From Qipengyuania pelagi (GTDB lineage: Bacteria; Pseudomonadota; Alphaproteobacteria; Sphingomonadales; Sphingomonadaceae), in the NCBI RefSeq assembly GCF_009827295.1, contig NZ_WTYD01000002.1, positions 496,001 to 560,000 on the forward strand: 64,000 nt of DNA, written 5' to 3'. The number at the start of each line of letters is the position of its first letter. The stretch's first letter is position 1. The notes beneath the pieces were generated by a model. That model was not told the DNA's origin and did not search any database. It worked only from the letters and a program-made list of their open reading frames with translations. Made by a program: the position numbers and the translations under genes. Shown in pieces: positions 1-9,103 of the stretch.

Positions 1-37
1 GCTGGCGAATGGTCACCAAGCCGCTATAGCGCGCGCC

Positions 38-709
38 ATGACCGAACGCGCCCCCGTTTCCACGCCGCTCGCCCTCGTTCGCGAGACGATTGCCCGCACG
101 TGCAAGATCGCCCGCCGCGAGCCCGAGGACGTGACGCTGATCGCGGTCAGCAAGACGCGTTCAGCCGAGGATATCCTGCCGCTGCTCGAACAGGGCCAAC
201 GCGTGTTCGGCGAGAACCGCGTGCAGGAAGCGCAGGCCAAATGGCCGGAGCTGCGCGAGAGCTTTCCTGACTCGGAACTGCATCTGATCGGCCAGCTGCA
301 ATCGAACAAGGCAGAGGACGCGGCAGAGCTGTTCGACTGCATCCACGCGCTCGACCGGCCGAGCCTGGTCAAGGCGCTGGGCAAGGCTTTCGACAAGACC
401 GGGCGACGCGTGCCGTGCTTCGTCCAGGTCGATGTGGGGGATGAGAAGCAGAAGGGCGGGTGCCCGGTCGCCGAACTGCCCGCGCTCCTAAAACTTGCGC
501 GCGAGGCCGATATTCCGCTGCGCGGGCTGATGAGCCTGCCGCCCGCCGATATCGAACCGGCGCCGTTCTTCGCATTATTGGGCAAGCTCGCCATGGATCA
601 CGGACTGGCCGATCTGAGCATGGGGATGAGCGGGGATTACGAGACCGCGATCATGCTCGGCGCGACGCATGTGCGCGTGGGCACGGCGTTGTTCGGCCCC
701 CGAAACTGA
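38..709 (+). CDS. yggS: YggS-family pyridoxal-phosphate homeostasis protein
   Basis: The 223-residue product is a YggS/PROSC (PLPBP) family protein, a fold-type III PLP-binding protein thought to buffer pyridoxal phosphate and amino-acid pools in the cytoplasm; no catalytic reaction is firmly known. The PLP lysine lies in LIAVSKTRSAEDI (about residue 39). Further family marks are FGENRVQEAQAKW, LHLIGQLQSNKAED, LMSLPPA, LSMGMSGDYETAI and the C-terminal RVGTALFG, which contacts the phosphate. Length is normal for the family. The ATG at 38 begins the conserved region without an obvious Shine-Dalgarno site. It stands alone: the next gene is on the other strand. Identification rests on clear family motifs. 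Confidence 0.93.
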   Translation: MTERAPVSTPLALVRETIARTCKIARREPEDVTLIAVSKTRSAEDILPLLEQGQRVFGENRVQEAQAKWPELRESFPDSELHLIGQLQSNKAEDAAELFDCIHALDRPSLVKALGKAFDKTGRRVPCFVQVDVGDEKQKGGCPVAELPALLKLAREADIPLRGLMSLPPADIEPAPFFALLGKLAMDHGLADLSMGMSGDYETAIMLGATHVRVGTALFGPRN

Positions 710-755
710 TTTGCGTCTGATTTGCGACTGACCGGACGGAGTCCTTCCCAAACGG

Positions 756-781
756 AAAAGGGCGCCCCTCGCGGGACGCCC
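756..781 (-). terminator. Rho-independent terminator of the TonB receptor gene
   Basis: On the minus strand GGGCGTCCC, loop GCGA and GGGGCGCCC form a 9-bp stem with one G-U pair, followed by TTTT. It lies about 25 bases after the stop codon of the minus-strand TonB receptor, so it most likely ends that transcript. The plus-strand yggS transcript meets the same hairpin. Confidence 0.7.
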
Positions 782-806
782 CTCTCCTCTCCAAGCGGAA
801 AACCGA

Positions 807-3569
807 TCAGAACTTGCCGCGCACCGTGATGCCGTAGGTCCGCGGTTCGGCGAGGAAGGCCGAATAGGTCTGCTGCGGCGCCACGAACCCCGTGTTGAAC
901 GCGACCTGCGTGTAATCCACGTCGAACAGGTTCTGCACCCAGCCTTCCACCGCGAAGCGATCCGCGATGTTGGTGACGCCGATACGGCCGTTCACGATCG
1001 CGAACCCGTCCTGTTCCTTGCCGTAGAGCAGGTCCGAACCGGTGTTGTAATCGCTGGTCATGCGGACGTTGAAGAAGACGAGGCCTTCCATCCCGCTATT
1101 GCCGAGCGGCGGGGTCCAGGTGACCGAGGAGGTCGCCACGATCTGCGGCGCGTTCGACAGATTGTCGCCCGGCAGCAGACGCAGCGCCGGGTCGAGCGGC
1201 ACGCCGCTGTCGTTCCCGATCAGATTGTCCTCGTAGCTGGTGTCCGAATAGGTGAAGCCGAAGGTGAAGCCCAGATCGGTGGCCGGATTGACCGTCGCTT
1301 CCACTTCGACGCCCTGCGCGATCACGCCCGGCGCCACTGCGTCGGGGTTGCAGGCGCCGGTCGCCGCGCTCGCATCCTGATCGGCACCGCCCAGATTGTC
1401 GTCGCAGGAGTTGATGTTCTGCACCAGGAAGACCGAGCCGTTGAAGGTGTTCAGCTGGAAATTGGTGAATTCCTGGCGGAACGCCGCGATGCTGAGCCCG
1501 AATTCGCGGGTCGAGTATTTCGCACCCACTTCATAGGCGTTCACCGTCTCTTCGGCGAATTGCAGCACCGACGGATTGATCGCGGCGGCGTTGAACAGCA
1601 CCGGGTTCGACAGCGCCGAGCGATCGAGGTTGAAACCGCCTGCCTTGTACCCGCGCGAATAGGACGCGTAGGTCATCAGATCGTCGGTCGGCTTCCAGCT
1701 CAGGATCGCGGTGCCGGTGAATTCGTCTTCCTTGCGCTCGTCGGCGATCGACACGCCATTCAGCTCGGAGGTCGAATTGCCCTGGCAGGACAAGGCCAGA
1801 AGACCACCGGCCAGACCGCCGAGCGGGGCGAGATCGGGTACGCCATCGCCATTTGTATCGACAGTAGGCGTGAAGAGCGGACGCAGCAGGGTCCGGTTGG
1901 CCGGACAGAACACGTTGTCATTGCCGAAGGTCGCATCCAGCGTCTTTTTCTCGTTGGTGTAACGAAGGCCCAGCGTCAGATCGATATTGTCGGTGATGTG
2001 CAGGATGTTGTGCGTGAACAGGGCGAAGTTCTCGCTGTTCTGGTTGTACTGGTCACCGGTCGAACCGCGATCGCGCACCTGGGCCAGATTGTTGATCGCA
2101 CCCACGATCAGCGGGGTCGCGGGGCCGAAGGCGCCAGCGCCGCCGTTTGCTCCCGTCAGCGCCGCGATATTGGCGCCGAAGCAGTTGGTGGCACCCGGAT
2201 TGGCGAGCGCGGGATTGATCGCCAGCGCGATGCGGCAATTGGCGAAGGTGCCGTACTGGCTGCCGAACCGCAGGTTGTCCTTAACCGTCAGATCTTCGTT
2301 GGCGTAATAACCGCCGACCAGCCAGTCGAGCCGGTCGTTGAACGCGGTGCCGGTCAGGCGCAGTTCTTGGGTAAAGGTTTCGAAGGCACGCGCGCCGCCG
2401 AATTCGTTGGGCGCGCGATAGAGCAGGTCGACCTGGGTATAATCGGTGTCCGAACCCTGGAAGTTCGAATATTCGCGATAGCCGGTGATCGAGGTCAGCG
2501 AGACATTGCCGAAATCCCAGTTGAGCTCGCCCGAGATACCGTAATCCTCGGTCTCGCCTTCATAGCTGCGGCCGGGGGTGATGTAGATGTCGCGGTCGAA
2601 GGTCGACTGGGTCAGCGCATTGCGGTTCTGACCGAGGCCGAGCAGGATCGGGATGATCGGATTGCCGGTGCTCGTCAGCGCGGGCGAGCCGCCGACCGGG
2701 CGCCTGAACGGATCGAGTCCCGGCGATACGCGTGCGAGCGGGGCGAAATCGGGCTGCACGAAGGTCGCGGCGCAGCACGCCTCGTCCTTCTTCGAATAAT
2801 CGCCGACGAGACGGAAGGTCAGATCCTCGGTCGGTTCGAACAGCAATTGGCCGCGCACCAGATACCTGTCGCGGTTGTTGATCTTCACATTGTTGACGAC
2901 GTCGTTGTAGAAGCCGTCACGCTTGAAATAAACGCCATCGACGCGCGCCGCGATCGTGTCGCTAAACGGTGCGTTCACGCCGCCTTCGACCTTGATGGCG
3001 TCGTAATTGCCGTAGGTGAATGCGCCGTAGCCCGAGAACTCGAATTCGGGCGGGGCGGTGTAGATGCTGATAAGGCCGGCAGAGGCGTTGCGACCGCCGA
3101 GCGTGCCTTGGGGCCCGCGCAGGATTTCGACCCGGTCGAGCGGGCCGAGTTCGGACAGCGCGCTGCCCGAACGCGAGCGATAGACCCCGTCGACGAACAC
3201 CGCGACCGAGCTTTCGAGGCCGGGATTGTCACCCACCGTACCGATGCCGCGGATACGCGCCGATCCGTTCGCTTCGTTGCCCGTCGAGGAGACGAGGAGC
3301 GAAGGGGCGACCTGGTTGAGTTCGCGAATGTCGCTGGTGCCCGAATTCTGCAAGGTTTCGCCCGAGACGGCGGAGACGGCGACCGGCACGTCAGCCAAAA
3401 CCTGCGCGCGGCCCTGCGCTGTCACGATAATGACTGCATTATCCTCGACATCGGCGTTTTCGAGCTGGCTTTCGGAAGCCTGGGACTGGGCGAAGGCGGC
3501 TTGGGGAGCCAGAGCCGCACCGGCCCCAAGCAGGGCAAGCACGCGCAGCGACGCGAACTGGGATTTCAT
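807..3569 (-). CDS. TonB-dependent outer-membrane receptor
   Basis: A 920-residue TonB-dependent receptor: a 22-stranded outer-membrane barrel with a plug, energised by TonB-ExbBD to import a ligand not identifiable here. The signal peptide is MKSQFASLRVLALLGAGAAL... ending AAFAQ. A TonB-box-like NAVIIVTAQGR follows, then the plug (VPVAVSAVSGETL, RIRGIG, VFVDGVYRSR, DRVEILRGPQGTL GGRNA) to about residue 170. The C-terminus is YGITVRGKF with the terminal aromatic needed for barrel insertion. A longer reading frame begins at 3623, but the ATG at 3569 directly starts the signal peptide and has AGGAGAG eight bases upstream. The class resembles receptors common in sphingomonads for iron chelates or plant/aromatic compounds. 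Substrate is unknown. A perfect palindrome lies upstream. Confidence 0.93.
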   Translation of the reverse strand: MKSQFASLRVLALLGAGAALAPQAAFAQSQASESQLENADVEDNAVIIVTAQGRAQVLADVPVAVSAVSGETLQNSGTSDIRELNQVAPSLLVSSTGNEANGSARIRGIGTVGDNPGLESSVAVFVDGVYRSRSGSALSELGPLDRVEILRGPQGTLGGRNASAGLISIYTAPPEFEFSGYGAFTYGNYDAIKVEGGVNAPFSDTIAARVDGVYFKRDGFYNDVVNNVKINNRDRYLVRGQLLFEPTEDLTFRLVGDYSKKDEACCAATFVQPDFAPLARVSPGLDPFRRPVGGSPALTSTGNPIIPILLGLGQNRNALTQSTFDRDIYITPGRSYEGETEDYGISGELNWDFGNVSLTSITGYREYSNFQGSDTDYTQVDLLYRAPNEFGGARAFETFTQELRLTGTAFNDRLDWLVGGYYANEDLTVKDNLRFGSQYGTFANCRIALAINPALANPGATNCFGANIAALTGANGGAGAFGPATPLIVGAINNLAQVRDRGSTGDQYNQNSENFALFTHNILHITDNIDLTLGLRYTNEKKTLDATFGNDNVFCPANRTLLRPLFTPTVDTNGDGVPDLAPLGGLAGGLLALSCQGNSTSELNGVSIADERKEDEFTGTAILSWKPTDDLMTYASYSRGYKAGGFNLDRSALSNPVLFNAAAINPSVLQFAEETVNAYEVGAKYSTREFGLSIAAFRQEFTNFQLNTFNGSVFLVQNINSCDDNLGGADQDASAATGACNPDAVAPGVIAQGVEVEATVNPATDLGFTFGFTYSDTSYEDNLIGNDSGVPLDPALRLLPGDNLSNAPQIVATSSVTWTPPLGNSGMEGLVFFNVRMTSDYNTGSDLLYGKEQDGFAIVNGRIGVTNIADRFAVEGWVQNLFDVDYTQVAFNTGFVAPQQTYSAFLAEPRTYGITVRGKF

Positions 3570-3603
3570 GCACTCTCTCCTGATTTTATGGTTATGACAC
3601 GAT

Positions 3604-3617
3604 TGCATAGCTATGCA
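3604..3617. promoter_or_regulatory. Perfect 14-bp palindrome upstream of TonB receptor
   Basis: TGCATAGCTATGCA is a perfect 14-bp palindrome about 35 bases upstream of the TonB receptor start, inside the 83-base gap after glnD. The position fits an operator for a dimeric regulator. It does not match the Fur box well enough to name a regulator. Confidence 0.4.
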
Positions 3618-3652
3618 CGGCAAACTTGCAACAATCTATCGACGGACAACCG

Positions 3653-6412
3653 TCACGCGTCTTCCAATTGTGCCTGTAATGCATCACTCGCGGCGACGAG
3701 GAGCGAGCCTTCGATACGCGCGAGGCGGGCTTCGCCGGTGATCTTGGAGCCGGTAACATCGGTCACGTAGAACGTGTCCACCGCCCGCTCCCCATAGGCG
3801 GTGACATGGGCCGAATGGACCACCAGCCCTTCCTCGAACAGGGACCGGCTGAGGCGGTTCAGCAGGGCCGAGCGGTCGCGGGCATTGACTTCGATCACGG
3901 TGAAGCGGTTCGACGCCTTGTTGTCGAACACGATGCGCGGATCGACATCGAACGCCTTGGAGCGGCTGTGCGGCAAAGGCCGCTGCGCGAGGCGCGGTTC
4001 GAGATCGATCCGGTTGGCGAGCGCGTCGGCGATCGATTTCTTCAACCTGTCGAGCTGTCCCTCCTCCATGAAGGGGCGCCCATGCGGGTCCTGCACGAGG
4101 AAATTGTCGACTGCCCAGCCATCGCGCGAAGTGTGGATGCGCGCGTCGATGATGTTTCCGCCCGCTAGATGGATGCCACCCGCGATGCGATAGAACAGGC
4201 CGGGATGGTCGGCGGCGATCACCGTCACCAGCGTGGCGCCGCGCTGCTCGTAGAATTCGCAATGGATCGAGAGCGCGTGATCGGCCTCGCGCGCGGCTTG
4301 GTAATGGACGAGGTTGATCGCGGCGATGTCCGCAGGCTCGGCGATCCAGTAGGCATCGTCCAGCCGCCCGCCGACGCTCGCCACGAGATCGCTGCGCGGC
4401 CCGAGCCGTTTCGACACCTCCGCCCGCTTCGCCTCGACCCGTTCTTGCCGCCCGTGGCGGGCATGGCCGAGCCTGAGGCGTTCCTGCGACAGGTCGAACA
4501 ATTCGCCCAGCAGCTGGCCCTTCCAGCTGTTCCACGTCCCCGGCCCCACCGCACGGATATCGACCGCGGTCAGGATGGCGAGATGGCGCAGCCGCTCGAT
4601 GCCCTGCACGGTGTTGACGAAATCCTCCACCGTCTTGGGATCGGTCAGGTCGCGCTTCTGCGCGGTGTGGCTCATCAGCAGGTGATGGAGCACCAGCCAT
4701 GCGACCAGCTCGGTCTCGCTGTCCGACAGGCCGAAGCGGGGGCACAGATCGCGCGCGACCTCAGCGCCCAGGATCGAATGGTCGCCTTTCCTGCCCTTTG
4801 CGATATCGTGGAGCAGCGCCGCGACATAGGCGACCCGGCGGCTGGCGACCTTGTGGATCAGCCGCGTGGCGCGCGGGTGATCGTCAGCGAGTTCGCCCTT
4901 CTCGATCCGCGACAACAGGCCGATCGCGCGGATGGTGTGTTCGTCCACCGTGTAATGGTGATACATGTTGAACTGCATCTGCGCGTTGACGCGGCCGAAA
5001 TCGGGCACGAAGCGGCCCATCACGCCCGCCTCGTTCATCCACCGCAACACGCTCGCCGGATCGTTGCGACCGCAGAGCAGGTCGAGGAACAAAGCGTTGG
5101 CGCGGGCATTATGGCGGACCGCGTGATCGATCGTCTTCGCGTCGCGCGCGGCCTGGCGCATGGTGCGGGGATGGACCTCCAGCTCCTCCGCCTCGGCCAG
5201 CTGGAACACCTCGATCAGGCGCACCGGGTCCTTGCGGAACCAGTCGTCCGACGGCGCCGCGATCCTGCCGCCATGGACGACATAGCCCTTCAATTCGCGC
5301 GGACGGCTGCGAAATCCGGCGAAGAAGCCGCGCTTGGCGCTTTTCTGGGCGAATTCCTCGTCCAGCTGGGCGAGGAACACGCCCGTCAGGCTGCCGACCC
5401 GCTTGGCCTGCAGGAAATAGAACTGCATGAACCGTTCGACCGCGCTCTTGCCGGGGCGATCGGCGAAATTCATCCGTTCCGCGATCTGGCGCTGGAAATC
5501 GAAGGTCAGCCGGTCCTCGGCGCGCCCCGTGATCTGGTGGAGGTGGCAGCGCACCGCCAGCAGGAACCGTTCGGCCCGGCGGAAGCCCCTGTATTCGGCC
5601 TTGGTCAACAGGCCGATATCGACCAGCTCCTTCGCGCTTCTGACCTGATGGGTGTATTTCCCGATCCAGTAGAGCGTCTGAAGATCGCGCAATCCGCCCT
5701 TGCCGTCCTTGATATTGGGCTCGACGACATAGCGGCTGTCGCCCATCCGTTTGTGCCGCGCGTTTCTCTCGGCCAGCTTCTCGACCACGAACTGCCGCTC
5801 GGTCCCGCGCGCCACCTCGCTCCAGAACCGGCGCGAGGCCTCGTCGTACAAGGCCTCGTCGCCCCAGACGTAGCGGGCTTCGAGGAGGCTGGTGCGGATC
5901 GTCAGATCCTCGCGCGCCAGGCGCATCGAATCCTCGATCGTGCGGCTGGAATGCCCGACTTTCAGGCCGAGATCCCACATCAGATAGAGCATCGCCTCGA
6001 TCACCTGCTCGCACCATGGGGTGTGGCGCTGCGCGGTGAGGAAGGCGATGTCGACGTCCGAATGGGGCGCCATTTCCGCGCGCCCGTAACCGCCGACCGC
6101 CATGATCGCGAGCCGCTCCGCGCTGCTGCGATTGGGGGCAGGGTAGAGATCGGCGGTGACGTGATCGTAGAGCACGCGCACCAGCTGATCGATCAGGAAG
6201 GCATGGCCGCGCGTGCAGGCATGGCCGGCGGACGGCCGCTCGCACAGCCGCCGGGTCAGCTCGGCACGGCCCGCATCCAGTGCCTCTTTTAGGGCCTGGA
6301 CGATATGCGGGCGCGCCTTGTCGCCATGCTCCGCCACAAGCTCGGCGATCCGTCCGGCGAGGAGCCGCCGGTCGATGATCGCGCGCTGGTTCGGAACGGG
6401 AGAGCGGTTCAC
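3653..6412 (-). CDS. glnD: [Protein-PII] uridylyltransferase / uridylyl-removing enzyme
   Basis: GlnD, 919 residues, senses glutamine and adds UMP to, or removes it from, PII proteins, thereby setting nitrogen assimilation. The nucleotidyltransferase motif GGYGRAEMAPHSDVD lies near residue 107. The GlnE/PII-UT linker region follows. The HD phosphohydrolase motif LLHDIAKGRKGDHS is near 532. Two C-terminal ACT domains begin near 725 (TLVTVIAADHPGLFYRI) and 837 (FTVIEVNARDRSALLNRL). Length and domain order are standard. It starts at GTG 6412, sharing four bases (GTGA) with the stop of the upstream acyl-CoA ligase, so the two are likely translationally coupled. Such coupling of nitrogen control with an acyl-CoA ligase has no obvious metabolic logic and may only reflect operon packing. 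Confidence 0.97.
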   Translation of the reverse strand: MNRSPVPNQRAIIDRRLLAGRIAELVAEHGDKARPHIVQALKEALDAGRAELTRRLCERPSAGHACTRGHAFLIDQLVRVLYDHVTADLYPAPNRSSAERLAIMAVGGYGRAEMAPHSDVDIAFLTAQRHTPWCEQVIEAMLYLMWDLGLKVGHSSRTIEDSMRLAREDLTIRTSLLEARYVWGDEALYDEASRRFWSEVARGTERQFVVEKLAERNARHKRMGDSRYVVEPNIKDGKGGLRDLQTLYWIGKYTHQVRSAKELVDIGLLTKAEYRGFRRAERFLLAVRCHLHQITGRAEDRLTFDFQRQIAERMNFADRPGKSAVERFMQFYFLQAKRVGSLTGVFLAQLDEEFAQKSAKRGFFAGFRSRPRELKGYVVHGGRIAAPSDDWFRKDPVRLIEVFQLAEAEELEVHPRTMRQAARDAKTIDHAVRHNARANALFLDLLCGRNDPASVLRWMNEAGVMGRFVPDFGRVNAQMQFNMYHHYTVDEHTIRAIGLLSRIEKGELADDHPRATRLIHKVASRRVAYVAALLHDIAKGRKGDHSILGAEVARDLCPRFGLSDSETELVAWLVLHHLLMSHTAQKRDLTDPKTVEDFVNTVQGIERLRHLAILTAVDIRAVGPGTWNSWKGQLLGELFDLSQERLRLGHARHGRQERVEAKRAEVSKRLGPRSDLVASVGGRLDDAYWIAEPADIAAINLVHYQAAREADHALSIHCEFYEQRGATLVTVIAADHPGLFYRIAGGIHLAGGNIIDARIHTSRDGWAVDNFLVQDPHGRPFMEEGQLDRLKKSIADALANRIDLEPRLAQRPLPHSRSKAFDVDPRIVFDNKASNRFTVIEVNARDRSALLNRLSRSLFEEGLVVHSAHVTAYGERAVDTFYVTDVTGSKITGEARLARIEGSLLVAASDALQAQLEDA

Positions 6413-8097
6413 GCCGGGGCGCTATCCTTCGCATAAAGCGCCTTCACCGCGCGCTTGTCGACCTTCTGCGTGCCGAGGCGTGGCAATTGCTCCTCTGCCT
6501 GCCAGAGCCGCGCGGGAATCTTGAAATGCGCGATATGCTCGGCGAGATAGGCCTGGAGGTCCTGCGGCGACAGGCTTTCGCCCGGCTGGGTCAGATAGAC
6601 CGCCGCCGGAATTTCGCCCATCCGCTCGTCGGGCAGGCCGAAGACCGAACATTCCGCCACTGCCGGGTGGGCGTAGATCGCATCCTCCACCTCGATACAG
6701 GCGATGTTCTCGCCCCCGCGGATGATGATGTCCTTCTTGCGATCGACGATGTAGAGATAGCCTTCGGGGTCGAGATAGCCGAGATCGCCGGTGCGGAAAT
6801 AGGCATCGTCGGTATAGGCCGCCCTGGTCGCTTCCTCGTCCTTCCAGTAACCGAGGAAATTGGCAGTGGAGCGGATCGAAACCTCGCCCACCTCGCCCTG
6901 CGCCAGCGCATTGCCCGCATCGTCGAGGATCGCCATGTCGACCAGCGGGCGCGAGGCCATGCCGGTCGATCCGGGCTTGGCGAGATAGTTCTCGTTCAAA
7001 TTTCCCGCGCCGACCGCGTTCGTTTCGGTGAGGCCGTATCCCAGCAGCGGGAAACCGTCAGGGAACGCTTCCCTGATCTTCGTGACGTGTTCCAGCGGGC
7101 GCGGGGCGCCACCGGCCGCGAAGCTCTTGCATTGCGACAGGTCGAACTGCTCGCGATCGGGATGGGTCGCCATTTCGTAGCTCATCAGCGGAACGCCGAC
7201 GAAATAGGTCACCTTCTCCTCGTCGAGAAGGCGCAGCGCCTCGCGCGCGTCCCATTTGGGCATCAGTACCAGCTTGCGCCCGATGGCGATGGACTGGAGG
7301 AAGACCGGGATCTCGCCCGTGACGTGGAACAGCGGCACCGCGACCAGCGCGCTCGGCTGCACGGTCGGCGCATCGCCGCGCTCGGTCAGCAATTGCAGCA
7401 CCATCGCGGTCTGGCAGATATAGTTCATCGTGCCCGACACGACGCCGAGATGGTCGGAATAGGCGCCCTTGGGATTGCCCGTCGACCCGGAAGTGTAAAG
7501 GATCGTGGCCAGATCGTCGGGGCCCAATTCGCCGAGCATTCGCTGGGCGGTGTCGCCATCGCCCATGATCGGGGCGAGGCCTTCCTCGCTGTGGTCGAAG
7601 ACAACGATCTTCGCCTTGTGGTCGATCCCGTCCAGCCGGGCGGCGCGCGGCGCATCGGCGAGCACCAGCGAACATTCGCACAGCTCGATCCCGTAGGCGA
7701 GTTCCTCGCCCGTCCACCAGCCATTCAAAAGCGTGGCGCAGCCGCCCGCCATCAACGTGCCCATATAGGCGATCGCCCATTGGGCCGAATTGCGCGCCGC
7801 GATCCCGACGCGGTCGCCCTTTTTCAGGCCGTGACCGGTCGCCAGCCCGTCCGCCACCTTGGCGGCCATCCCATAGACCTCGCCGAAGGTCAGGCGCTGC
7901 TCGCCATCGACCAGAAACAGCGCATCCTTGTTCTGATTGCAGAAATGGGCGAAATAATGCGCCAGGCTCGGCGGCGCGTTGACGAAGGCCGGCATGTCCA
8001 CGCCGCGGCGGGTCACGGTCTTGAGGGCGAACATCTGCCCATCGGCGGTCACCGCATCGGTGATCCGGGTAATGTCGCGGTCGAGATCGGTTTGCAT
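6409..8097 (-). CDS. Class I adenylate-forming acyl-CoA synthetase
   Basis: A 562-residue ANL-superfamily ligase that activates a carboxylic acid as acyl-AMP and transfers it to CoA. The P-loop-like motif YTSGSTGNPKGAY is near residue 202, YGLTETNAVG (A5 motif) near 360, and the hinge TGDLGYLDPEGYLYIVDR and GGENIACIEVED mark the C-terminal subdomain. The catalytic lysine is in LGTQKVDKRAV. Size fits medium/long-chain acyl-CoA ligases; the substrate cannot be read from sequence. The ATG at 8097 has a weak AGGATAG upstream. It is divergent from lgt and overlaps glnD by four bases. An alternative is a ligase for aryl acids; the general family call is secure. Confidence 0.9.
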   Translation of the reverse strand: MQTDLDRDITRITDAVTADGQMFALKTVTRRGVDMPAFVNAPPSLAHYFAHFCNQNKDALFLVDGEQRLTFGEVYGMAAKVADGLATGHGLKKGDRVGIAARNSAQWAIAYMGTLMAGGCATLLNGWWTGEELAYGIELCECSLVLADAPRAARLDGIDHKAKIVVFDHSEEGLAPIMGDGDTAQRMLGELGPDDLATILYTSGSTGNPKGAYSDHLGVVSGTMNYICQTAMVLQLLTERGDAPTVQPSALVAVPLFHVTGEIPVFLQSIAIGRKLVLMPKWDAREALRLLDEEKVTYFVGVPLMSYEMATHPDREQFDLSQCKSFAAGGAPRPLEHVTKIREAFPDGFPLLGYGLTETNAVGAGNLNENYLAKPGSTGMASRPLVDMAILDDAGNALAQGEVGEVSIRSTANFLGYWKDEEATRAAYTDDAYFRTGDLGYLDPEGYLYIVDRKKDIIIRGGENIACIEVEDAIYAHPAVAECSVFGLPDERMGEIPAAVYLTQPGESLSPQDLQAYLAEHIAHFKIPARLWQAEEQLPRLGTQKVDKRAVKALYAKDSAPA

Positions 8098-8242
8098 GGG
8101 TTGCGGCTATCCTCTCCAAAAGTCTCCGAAGGCGTAACAGAGCGGCGTGCAGTCTTTCGCGCATCGCCGGGCTGTGCCAAAAGCCGCCCTCCGACGAGGT
8201 CGCCCGGTGGCGGCTTTCGGTCCATCTATAAGGGATAACCCA

Positions 8243-9103
8243 GTGCTGTCACTACTCGCGAATGCGGGCGCGAACCCGATCCAGTGGGCCGAGCTAGGCC
8301 TGACGCCGGGGATCGATCTCGGCTTTTTCACGCTGCGGTGGTACAGCCTCGCCTATCTCGCCGGCATCCTGCTGGGCTATTGGCACCTCTCCAAGATGGT
8401 CAAGAGCCCCGGCGCCCCGATGGCGCAGCGCCATGTCGACGACCTGTTCTTCTACTGCACGCTCGGCATCATTCTGGGCGGACGGCTGGGCTATGCCGCC
8501 TTCTATCAGCCCGAACTGTTCGGCAGCCTCGCTCTGTTCAAATTGTGGACCGGGGGGATGAGCTTCCATGGCGGGGTGATCGGCGTGCTGATCGCGATCG
8601 CCTGGGTCGCCTGGCGCGGCGGGCTGAACTGGCTGCGCGTGTGCGACTATATCGCGGTCAACGTGCCGTTCGGGATGATGTTCGGCCGCCTCGCCAATTT
8701 CGTGAACGGGGAATTGTACGGACGCCCGACCGATGTCAGCTGGGCGATGGTGTTCCCGTCCGATCCGCTCGGCCTCGCGCGGCATCCCAGCCAGCTCTAT
8801 CAGGCGGCGCTGGAAGGCGCGCTGATGATCGCGATCCTGCTGCCGCTGTTCTGGTATACCCGCGCCCGCTATCGTCCGGGCCTGCTGGTCGGCGTGTTCA
8901 CCGTAGGGATTTCGCTGGCGCGCTTCGTCAACGAATTCTTCCGCGAGCCTGACGCCCATCTCGCCTATGTCGTCGCGGAAACCGGGTTGAGCCGCGGACA
9001 ATGGCTGACGCTCCCGATGATCGCCATCGGCCTCGCCGTGATCGCCTACAGCCTGACGCGCCAGCCCGCCCCCGCCACGCCGAGTGAACCACGGGCGGCG
9101 TGA
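8243..9103 (+). CDS. lgt: Prolipoprotein diacylglyceryl transferase
   Basis: Lgt (286 residues from the chosen start) is the inner-membrane enzyme that moves diacylglycerol from phosphatidylglycerol onto the lipobox cysteine of prolipoproteins, the first step of lipoprotein maturation. Visible marks are LRWYSLAYLAGILLGYW, LGGRLGYAAFYQPE, MSFHGGVIGV and the Lgt signature GRLANFVNGELYGRPTD with its essential arginine and asparagine. About seven membrane segments are seen. An open frame extends back to an ATG at 8147, but the GTG at 8243 follows AGGG at eight bases and starts the conserved part (VLSLLANAGANPIQW). It overlaps the next gene by GTGA. A lipoprotein that needs it is encoded at 12972-13505. 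Confidence 0.95.
   Translation: MLSLLANAGANPIQWAELGLTPGIDLGFFTLRWYSLAYLAGILLGYWHLSKMVKSPGAPMAQRHVDDLFFYCTLGIILGGRLGYAAFYQPELFGSLALFKLWTGGMSFHGGVIGVLIAIAWVAWRGGLNWLRVCDYIAVNVPFGMMFGRLANFVNGELYGRPTDVSWAMVFPSDPLGLARHPSQLYQAALEGALMIAILLPLFWYTRARYRPGLLVGVFTVGISLARFVNEFFREPDAHLAYVVAETGLSRGQWLTLPMIAIGLAVIAYSLTRQPAPATPSEPRAA

Noticed and set aside
1560..3770. 736-codon frame opposite the first TonB receptor
   Set aside because: Antisense shadow; the opposite strand has a signal peptide, plug and barrel end.
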